Shown piece by piece: positions 7,474-12,918 of a stretch of DNA of 12,918 nucleotides. The translations under genes were made by a program, and so were the position numbers. The notes under the pieces were generated by a model that was not told where the DNA came from, ran no database searches, and saw only the letters and a program-made list of their open reading frames with translations. Origin of the DNA: an uncultured Prevotella sp. (GTDB taxonomy: Bacteria > Bacteroidota > Bacteroidia > Bacteroidales > Bacteroidaceae); contig CAMQBP010000037.1 of assembly GCA_946999025.1 (NCBI GenBank), positions 1 to 12,918 of the forward strand. The letters are read 5' to 3'. Every line of letters begins with the position of its first letter. Position 1 is the stretch's first letter.

Positions 7474-8675
7474 CAAAATTATATCAGACAGTAATATGGT
7501 TGGCAAGTGTAGCTGTTTTGACTTGCTTCATCAAGATGTACGTCTTGATGTTCCTTGTTATGTCTGTTATAATCGCAATGTCCTCAAAACTCTTAGGAAA
7601 AAACAAAAGCAAGAACATAATTGTTACTGATATTTTCATTCTTGTTTCTGCTTTCTTTGCATTGAAAAGTTCGCATAGTTTGATTCTGCCCTTAGGGTAT
7701 TCCGTATTTGCATTTTCTGCAATATCTTTGGTCGCAAACCAATATAGAGATTACAAGGACTATACGGTATTGGAGATTCTCTGTTACCTATTCTTCTTTC
7801 CAAAAATCTTTGCAGGCCCTATTGATAGAGTAGAAGATTTTGTCGGACTGCTGCGAGAGAAAAAGAAACCTGCATTGAACAAGCTATACCATCCGATTAA
7901 GATGTGTATTTTTGCGTGTTTCTATAAATACGTGATTGCAGATAGGATCTATTACCTGTGCAACGAAGAATACTATGGGTTGAATGAGATATGCAGCATC
8001 TTGTGTTATGGTGTGGCATTTTTCTTTGATTTCTATGCGTATTCAATTTTTGCCATTGCCTTTGGTAAATTGTTGGGCATAGATCTTCCAGAGAACTTTG
8101 ATTCGCCATATCAAAGCAAGACGTTTCGTGACTTCTGGAAAAGATGGAACATCACATTAGGAACTTGGCTGAGGGATTACATTTACATACCGTTAGGTGG
8201 TAATAGAGTTGCGAAGAGTCAATGGGGCGTAAACATCTTGTTGGTCTTTATCGTTAGTGCAATTTGGCACGATTCTACAGCACCTTTCATTTTTTGGGGT
8301 GTAATTCATGCAATACTCCTAATAGCGGAACGACACTTCAGTATCAAGGGAAATAGATATTATGGAGTCGTTGTCTTTATGATTAGCATTCTGCTGTGGC
8401 AACTATTTGATGTTAACAGCATTGAGGATTTCTCATTACGTTTATTAAGGTGTATAGAATATCAACCATTTGACACAACTATCGTTATCGGTAGCATTGT
8501 ATCATTAGGGGTACTATGGTTTGCTGATAGAGAGTCCATAAAGGCGGCCATATTCCAACACAGGAATACAGGTCGGTATATCTTGAAGGAAGTTCCGATA
8601 ACGAGTATTATTCTTGTACTGGACATATTGTTTGCAAACAATCCAAGTATTAATTTCTTTTATATGAAGTTCTGA
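7470..8675 (+). CDS. MBOAT family membrane-bound O-acyltransferase
   Basis: This 401-aa polytopic membrane protein has the signatures of the AlgI/DltB/PatA branch of MBOAT: FFFPKIFAGPIDR (108-120), FRDFWKRWNITLGTWLRDYIYIPLGG (219-244), the catalytic-type histidine in AIWHD (H267), a second His in FWGVIHA (H280), and the usual hydrophobic/aromatic end (INFFYMKF). Such enzymes move an acyl group across the membrane, usually handing it to a periplasmic SGNH partner, which here is the preceding gene. In the FWxRW motif this protein has Asn227 where His is common. At 401 residues it is somewhat shorter than the 450-500 I expect, but both ends look intact. The start overlaps the SGNH stop, and the stop overlaps the carbamoyltransferase start by one base (TGATG). 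The acceptor is unknown. Confidence 0.9.
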   Translation: MTKLYQTVIWLASVAVLTCFIKMYVLMFLVMSVIIAMSSKLLGKNKSKNIIVTDIFILVSAFFALKSSHSLILPLGYSVFAFSAISLVANQYRDYKDYTVLEILCYLFFFPKIFAGPIDRVEDFVGLLREKKKPALNKLYHPIKMCIFACFYKYVIADRIYYLCNEEYYGLNEICSILCYGVAFFFDFYAYSIFAIAFGKLLGIDLPENFDSPYQSKTFRDFWKRWNITLGTWLRDYIYIPLGGNRVAKSQWGVNILLVFIVSAIWHDSTAPFIFWGVIHAILLIAERHFSIKGNRYYGVVVFMISILLWQLFDVNSIEDFSLRLLRCIEYQPFDTTIVIGSIVSLGVLWFADRESIKAAIFQHRNTGRYILKEVPITSIILVLDILFANNPSINFFYMKF

Positions 8676-10378
8676 TGGTTATATTGGGTATTACCGCATA
8701 TTATCATGATTCGTCTGCTGCACTGATTGTGAATGGACGAATAATTGCTGGAGCGTTGGAAGAACGTTTCAGCAGGAGGAAGCATGATAACAGATTCCCT
8801 ACCTTGGCTATTCAGTTCTGTCTGGAATACGCAGGAATATCATTGGATGATGTAGATGTTATTGCTTTCTACGAAAAACCTTTCAGAAAGTTTGAACGAA
8901 TCTTGAAGGAAAGTATTATTTATGCGCCAAGAAGCTATGGACGTTTCTTGAAATCTGTACCGATATGGCTCAAGGAGCGTTTGAATATGCGTAAGACTAT
9001 CAAGCAGGAATTGAAAAATATTTATGGCAAAGTCCAAGCAGACATCCGTTTCGTAGATCATCACCTGGCACATGCTGCTAATGCGTATTTCTTATCACCA
9101 TACCAGGATGCTGCAATACTTGTATTGGATGCAGTTGGAGAGGAATCAACAACCTCTATCTATAATGCATCTGATGGAGAGGTCACGTTAATCCAAAAGC
9201 AAGTATATCCAAACTCTATAGGACTATTGTATTCTGCCTTTACATATTTATTGGGATTCAAAGTGAACTCCGATGAATACAAAGTAATGGGATTAGCACC
9301 ATACGGCAACAAGGATTCGGAAGAGACAAAGCGTTTCACTAGAATCATCAAGGATAATCTGGTTGATGTTCATGAGGATGGAAGTATTGTACTCAATACA
9401 AAGTACTTCTTGTTTATGTATTCCGATAAGATGGTGGATGAACAGAAATGGGAAAGGTTGTTTGGTATCAAAAGACGAAACGAGCGTGAAGATATTACCT
9501 CTTCACACAAGAATCTCGCTTTGGCTATACAGTCAATCACAGAAGATGTAGTTTGCAAATTGGCATTAACAGCAAAGAAAATAACAGGTAAGTCGAATCT
9601 ATGTGTCTCTGGTGGTTGTGCTTTGAATTGTGCAGCAAATGGTGTGATACTAAAGAGCCATTTGTTTGCCAACGCGTATGTACCTTATGCACCAGATGAC
9701 TCGGGATGTGCTATTGGTGCAGCTTTGGCTTGTTCGCCAATGGTAGATAAGGAGATTAATGACTCGTCTTTCATTGGTCCTGGTTATGATAATGACCGTA
9801 TGATTTCTGCAATTGAGAATAACGGACTACCATACCTTCATCTTGATGATAAACAATTATGTGAAGAGGTGTCAGAACTTTTGCTTGAGCGTAAGGTCGT
9901 TGGTTGGTTCCAGGGAAGAATGGAATTTGGACCAAGGGCATTGGGTAACAGAAGCATTCTTGCAGATCCGAGGAATGCGAATATGAAGGATAAGGTAAAT
10001 TCAAAGATAAAATTCCGTGAGGAGTTTAGGCCATTCGCTCCTGTGGTTTTGGATAAGTATGCAGGTGAAATAATGGAACTACATGGAATGGAAAGCGAGC
10101 ACATGATGTTCACATACACGATGAAACAAAGAGGATTTGATGCAATTACTCATGAAGATATGAGTGCAAGAACTCAGATACTACATAGAAATTACAATGA
10201 GAAATTATACATATTGCTCGAAGCTTTCAAGAAAAAGACAGGATGCCCGTTGTTGCTAAACACCAGTTTCAACGTAATGGGCGAACCGATAGTTTGTACT
10301 CCTGAAGATGCAATTAGGACTTTTCAGAACTCAGGATTGGATGCTTTGGTAATAGGGAACAACTTAATAATGAAATGA
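8675..10378 (+). CDS. NodU/CmcH/TobZ-type O-carbamoyltransferase
   Basis: This 567-aa enzyme should make carbamoyl-adenylate from carbamoyl phosphate and ATP and transfer the carbamoyl group to a hydroxyl. N-terminal Kae1-like domain: GITAYYHDSSAAL (5-17), EERFSRRKHDNRFP (29-42) and DHHLAHAANAYFLSP (128-142). H129 and H133, with D152 in LVLDAVGE, reproduce the spacing of the metal ligands in TobZ; CVSGGCALN (310-318) and APDDSGCAIGAAL (339-351) complete the site. C-terminal YrdC-like part: GRMEFGPRALGNRSILADPR (414-433), FREEFRPFAP (447-456) and, near the end, LLLNTSFNVMGEP. The length is normal for the family, and no key motif is missing. The enzyme is expected to be cytoplasmic. It is followed after 1 nt by the small DUF5989-type gene, a common partner. 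The acceptor could be a sugar, a lipid-linked intermediate or a Ser-rich protein. Confidence 0.92.
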   Translation: MVILGITAYYHDSSAALIVNGRIIAGALEERFSRRKHDNRFPTLAIQFCLEYAGISLDDVDVIAFYEKPFRKFERILKESIIYAPRSYGRFLKSVPIWLKERLNMRKTIKQELKNIYGKVQADIRFVDHHLAHAANAYFLSPYQDAAILVLDAVGEESTTSIYNASDGEVTLIQKQVYPNSIGLLYSAFTYLLGFKVNSDEYKVMGLAPYGNKDSEETKRFTRIIKDNLVDVHEDGSIVLNTKYFLFMYSDKMVDEQKWERLFGIKRRNEREDITSSHKNLALAIQSITEDVVCKLALTAKKITGKSNLCVSGGCALNCAANGVILKSHLFANAYVPYAPDDSGCAIGAALACSPMVDKEINDSSFIGPGYDNDRMISAIENNGLPYLHLDDKQLCEEVSELLLERKVVGWFQGRMEFGPRALGNRSILADPRNANMKDKVNSKIKFREEFRPFAPVVLDKYAGEIMELHGMESEHMMFTYTMKQRGFDAITHEDMSARTQILHRNYNEKLYILLEAFKKKTGCPLLLNTSFNVMGEPIVCTPEDAIRTFQNSGLDALVIGNNLIMK

Positions 10379-10379
10379 T

Positions 10380-10526
10380 ATGGACTTAATAAAAGAACTA
10401 TTTATATACATATACTCACAACGAAAGTGGTGGCTTGCGCCTATCATTATTTTGTTGTTAATTGTAGGACTATTCGTGATATTTGCTGATTCTGCAATAG
10501 CACCATTTATATACACGTTATTCTGA
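10380..10526 (+). CDS. 48-aa DUF5989-type (SxtK-like) membrane peptide
   Basis: This short gene encodes a 48-aa protein with an amphipathic start (MDLIKELFIYIYSQRKWW), one membrane helix (about 19-36, LAPIIILLLIVGLFVIFA) and an apolar end (SAIAPFIYTLF). This is the pattern of the DUF5989 family, which nearly always sits next to a carbamoyltransferase: an RKWW/RKxW stretch before the helix and an APFIYxxF end. It starts 1 nt after the carbamoyltransferase stop, and its TGA shares a base with the next ATG (TGATG). A membrane adaptor that positions the carbamoyltransferase is plausible but unproven. The family assignment is from memory of the pattern. Confidence 0.82.
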   Translation: MDLIKELFIYIYSQRKWWLAPIIILLLIVGLFVIFADSAIAPFIYTLF

Positions 10527-10717
10527 TGAAAAGGATATTTGAACATTTCAGGACTGTCGGGAAGTTCATAAACGAGATGGTCGTTAAGTTATTATTGACG
10601 CTTGTTTATGCCATCGTCATACTGCCATATCATATTTTTATGAGAAACAGCAAAGAAGACAGATGGATTACTTTCAATAAAACTTATAGTCAACAGGATT
10701 TTATGCATATGGGTTAA
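10526..10717 (+). CDS. 63-aa SxtJ-like small membrane protein
   Basis: This 63-residue protein has one hydrophobic segment (about 19-40, VVKLLLTLVYAIVILPYHIFM) and a polar C-terminal tail with RWITFNKTYS. It resembles the C-terminal part of SxtJ-like proteins, in which a helix ending in a Pro-x-x-x-x-x-R pattern is followed by a short loop and an aromatic motif near the end. Those proteins accompany DUF5989 and carbamoyltransferases, and here the gene overlaps the DUF5989-type gene by one base. It is much shorter than the roughly 130 residues I associate with SxtJ, so it may be a minimal version or a separate small family. The function is unknown. Confidence 0.7.
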   Translation: MKRIFEHFRTVGKFINEMVVKLLLTLVYAIVILPYHIFMRNSKEDRWITFNKTYSQQDFMHMG

Positions 10718-10728
10718 AAGTTGGAATT

Positions 10729-11463
10729 ATGACAAGAGAACAAATAGAATACATCATCGAAAGAACTGAGCACTCAACAAAGGCGAGTGTTTATTATGAT
10801 TGGTTTATGGTAGGCGTAATCGTGGTGAGCATCTTGCCTCTGATGTTTATGCAGACCTATACCGTGTTTAAGGTTACGGAAATGATAGCGACAGCTATCT
10901 TCGTTGGTGATTACATTTTGAGATGGATAACGGCAGACATCAGATTAAAGAAGGGGAAGAAATCCTTCTGGCTATACCCATTCACTTTTATGGCAGTCAT
11001 TGATTTGTTGTCTATTCTTCCTGTAAGCTCGTTTTTTAATCCTGCGTTCAGAATGTTGCGTTTCGTCAGGTTACTCAGAATTATTCGCGTGATGAAACTG
11101 GCTTGGTACTCGAAACCAATTGCCACATTTGCGAAGATTCTGTACAAGGAACGTCACATCCTAATGTCCGTTCTAATCATCTCATTTGCATACATTTTCG
11201 TTACAGCTTTGGTGTTGTTCAATGTAGAGCCGCACGTCAATCCTCATACAGGCGAACAAACCTTCAACTCATTCTTTGATGCACTCTATTGGGCAACCGT
11301 AACGCTCACCACTGTAGGATATGGCGATATGTGTCCTGTTACGGACATCGGTCGTTTCGTCAGCATGCTTTCCTCCCTCTTCGGAGTAGCCATCATTGCC
11401 CTACCCTCAGGTGTTATTACCGCCAGCTATTTGGATGAGTTGAGGGATGAGAGAAAACAGTAA
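10729..11463 (+). CDS. Voltage-gated-type potassium channel subunit
   Basis: This 244-aa six-helix channel protein is expected to form a tetramer in the inner membrane. S1-S3 lie at about residues 23-42, 50-68 and 83-100. S4 has arginines every third position (R108, R111, R114, R117, R120 in FRMLRFVRLLRIIRVMK), the hallmark of a voltage sensor. S5 is about 143-164, the pore helix and selectivity filter are WATVTLTTVGYGD (188-200), and S6 follows (206-233). TVGYGD is the canonical K+ filter. No cytoplasmic RCK or cyclic-nucleotide domain is present; the protein ends 11 residues after S6. It starts 11 nt after the SxtJ-like gene, so it is likely co-transcribed. Why a K+ channel would belong to this operon is unclear, and chance adjacency is possible. 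Confidence 0.92.
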   Translation: MTREQIEYIIERTEHSTKASVYYDWFMVGVIVVSILPLMFMQTYTVFKVTEMIATAIFVGDYILRWITADIRLKKGKKSFWLYPFTFMAVIDLLSILPVSSFFNPAFRMLRFVRLLRIIRVMKLAWYSKPIATFAKILYKERHILMSVLIISFAYIFVTALVLFNVEPHVNPHTGEQTFNSFFDALYWATVTLTTVGYGDMCPVTDIGRFVSMLSSLFGVAIIALPSGVITASYLDELRDERKQ

Positions 11464-11497
11464 TTATAGAAAACTCATTTTCAGGACTAAAATAAAT

Positions 11498-12072
11498 ATG
11501 AAGTGGTTATATTTTCTTGTTATAGTTGGATGTCTATACTCATGTAATAAGAAGGGGCGAACTACGTCTAATAATATTACCGCCCAAATTGACTCAACAA
11601 AAAATCATCTGAATGTGTCAATGGAGGAATCAGTTTGCACGGTCATAAAGTTTTTAGGACATGAAATATACATCAAGGATGACAATTTTCTACAAGAATT
11701 CTCTCGTATCTGTGTCGAGGATGACAATCTTTCTTTAGACAGTGTAAACCGAAATGTAACGATTTATGGTACAACCTTTCATATCAATGTCAATCATCAT
11801 AGTCAAGGGTTTATGCTTATAACTTCTGTTCAGCCAGACACAAAACAAGTCAAGGGTTTATGCTTATAACTTCTGTTCAGCCAGACACAAAACAAATGCG
11901 AATTGTCAGAGATGCTATCAGCAAGTTCCATGGCGAAGAAAACTTTGAAGAAGACTACCATTACTCATGGCTTCCATATACGGACTCAACGAAGATTGGA
12001 CAAAATTATCCTATCATTCACCTAAGAAGAGTTCGTTCTGAAGATGGTGGTACAGTCATAATTGTCAACTAA
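11498..12072 (+). pseudogene. Small lipoprotein gene split by a 47-bp tandem duplication frameshift
   Basis: The ATG at 11498 opens a lipoprotein signal (MKWLYFLVIVGCLYSC, lipobox LYSC with Cys16); the in-frame ATG at 11447 lies inside the channel gene and would place charged residues before the signal. The frame stops at 11869 after GFMLITSVQPDTKQ followed by VKGLCL. A second frame (11860-12072) repeats MLITSVQPDTKQ and continues with MRIVRDAISK to VIIVN. Removing one 47-bp copy joins 11498-11847 to 11895-12072 into one 175-aa lipoprotein. The current allele therefore makes a 123-aa truncated product. A 3' fragment from the ATG at 11860 is possible because it overlaps the stop by 10 bases. 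The function is unknown; many Bacteroidota carry such small lipoproteins. Confidence 0.8.
11801..11895 (+). repeat. Exact 47-bp tandem direct repeat
   Basis: Positions 11801-11847 and 11848-11894 are identical (each begins agtcaagggtttatgcttat and ends cagacacaaaaca), and identity continues one further base. The period of 47 is not a multiple of 3, so the duplication shifts the lipoprotein frame. The perfect identity points to a recent event. Confidence 0.95.
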
Positions 12073-12157
12073 ATGCACTGATTCGATCATAATGACAGCA
12101 AATTCTTTGATTAAGAAATCATAAAAATAGCAAAATTAACAAAAGTGTTGATAATCA

Positions 12158-12918
12158 ATGGGTATATTCGACAGCTTATTCAGCAAAAAGAAGAAAGATT
12201 CAACCACACCAAAGGTGAAGGTTGAGCCAAATATGCATGACTATCAAAAAACTGTTGTCAGTGCAGAAAGCAGAGAATCGCTGCTGAAACATGCAGACAC
12301 TGGTCGCCCAGTTGTGATTAGTGGCGGTGATTTCAGTAGCAAGACAGTTATTATTGTCAGCAAACCGAGCAAATACCCTAATCATACATTCGATGGAAAG
12401 TCTTATCCTGTAGTAACAGTGGACAGACTCACCATCGGCACATACGAGCAGGTGACATTCATTGGCGATATTCCACAAGAGGAAATCGACAGGCTCTATG
12501 AGATAGAGAAACAAAGGCGTGATGCAGCCGAGAAAGAAAAGGATGAATTTGACAAGAACCAATTCAAGGCTGAGTATGAACCACACAGATACATGCGTCC
12601 TGCAATTACCCAGACCAAGCGGTCGGATGCTCCGAAGCCTAAACCAAAGCCCATAATCAAGGAAGAAGAGGAAGAAGAGAAGTTCCCTGTTTATACACTT
12701 GATGCCGAAGGTAATATGATTCCTCTTGAAGAACCAGAGGAAAAGCCTAAGCCAGCACCCAATTCCCCTTGGATGACGGATGAAGAACTCACAACTTTCG
12801 AAGAATCAAGGAAGAACCAGGTCAAAGAAGCTCATTTTGACATGGAAGTTTCAGAAGAAGAAACCTACATCTATAAACTCAATCAACTGATAGCGTCGCT
12901 TCCAGAGTTCTATTTCTA
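12158..12918 (+). CDS. Uncharacterised charged protein, 3' end outside the window
   Basis: The frame opens at the ATG at 12158, 85 nt after the broken lipoprotein frame, and continues without a stop for 253 codons to the window edge. I do not recognise it. It starts MGIFDSLFSKKKKDST, with no signal peptide. Residues about 32-105 look like a compact beta-rich domain (RPVVISGG, KTVIIVSKPSKYPNHTFDG, YPVVTVDRLTIGTYEQVTFIGDIP). Then come a charged helix (about 107-130, EEIDRLYEIEKQRRDAAEKE) and a low-complexity linker with Lys-Pro and Glu runs (about 155-170, then near 197-206). The last part (SPWMTDEELTTFEE, then ETYIYKLNQLIASLPEFYF) starts another helical region. The 85-nt gap suggests it may have its own promoter, but I see no clear consensus. 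Confidence 0.75.
   Translation, partial: MGIFDSLFSKKKKDSTTPKVKVEPNMHDYQKTVVSAESRESLLKHADTGRPVVISGGDFSSKTVIIVSKPSKYPNHTFDGKSYPVVTVDRLTIGTYEQVTFIGDIPQEEIDRLYEIEKQRRDAAEKEKDEFDKNQFKAEYEPHRYMRPAITQTKRSDAPKPKPKPIIKEEEEEEKFPVYTLDAEGNMIPLEEPEEKPKPAPNSPWMTDEELTTFEESRKNQVKEAHFDMEVSEEETYIYKLNQLIASLPEFYF

Larger units (their letters stand above)
51..11463 (+). other. Probable single operon: Hxs maturation genes plus acyl/carbamoyl genes plus K+ channel
   Basis: Thirteen genes on one strand are joined by overlaps of 4, 14, 4, 1, 4, 1 and 1 bp and gaps of 2, 3, 1, 1 and 11 nt. There is no room for a conventional promoter or terminator between them. This indicates co-transcription and much translational coupling. 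Co-transcription supports, but does not prove, a shared function for the Hxs half and the acyl/carbamoyl half. Confidence 0.75.

Noticed and set aside
11447..11497. Upstream ATG for the lipoprotein
   Set aside because: It would put 17 charged residues before a normal lipoprotein signal and overlaps the channel gene by 17 bp; the ATG at 11498 gives a proper signal with lipobox.
12073..12157. Possible Bacteroidota promoter (TTTG at 12107-12110 with TA-rich sequence downstream) and the small palindrome ttgat-a-atcaa at 12148-12158
   Set aside because: No TAnnTTTG -7 element is found at the right spacing, and the palindrome is only five bases per arm in AT-rich sequence; both could be chance.
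12200..12586. A 128-codon open frame on the minus strand
   Set aside because: Antisense shadow of the open-ended gene starting at 12158, whose frame stays open to the window end.

Overview
The window reads as a Bacteroidota chromosome segment, most likely Bacteroidales (Prevotella- or Bacteroides-like). This rests on the AT-rich composition, the lack of convincing Shine-Dalgarno sequences before starts, the small lipoprotein style, and the presence of a His-Xaa-Ser (Hxs) locus. The genus is inference. All genes are on the + strand. No RNA gene, insertion sequence or CRISPR array was seen, and no stretch over 100 bases lacks a gene.

Region 1 (51-4347) is an Hxs peptide-maturation locus. It holds an unrecognised 107-aa leading gene, two exported substrate-type proteins with consecutive His-Xaa-Ser triplets (seven and four), the small partner HxsD, and the paired radical SAM proteins HxsB and HxsC. 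The Hxs system is known as a family set, but to my knowledge its chemistry and role are not established.

Region 2 (4347-5492) is a 381-aa protein I do not recognise, tightly coupled to hxsC.

Region 3 (5494-10717) is an envelope modification set: a membrane-anchored SGNH hydrolase fused to a TolB-like propeller, an MBOAT O-acyltransferase, a TobZ/NodU-type O-carbamoyltransferase, a 48-aa DUF5989-type membrane peptide, and a 63-aa SxtJ-like membrane protein. The grouping of carbamoyltransferase, two small membrane proteins and a GDSL protein resembles sxtI-J-K-L of saxitoxin clusters.

Region 4 (10729-12918) holds a voltage-gated-type K+ channel, a lipoprotein gene broken by an exact 47-bp tandem duplication, and the 5' part of an unrecognised charged protein that runs off the window.

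From 51 to 11463 every junction is an overlap (1-14 bp) or a gap of at most 11 nt, so regions 1-3 and the channel look like one transcript. The most interesting reading, which is inference, is a single system. The cytoplasmic maturases HxsB/C/D would modify His-Xaa-Ser proteins before export, and the downstream membrane enzymes would O-acylate or O-carbamoylate an envelope target. That target could be the Ser-rich Hxs proteins or a glycan.
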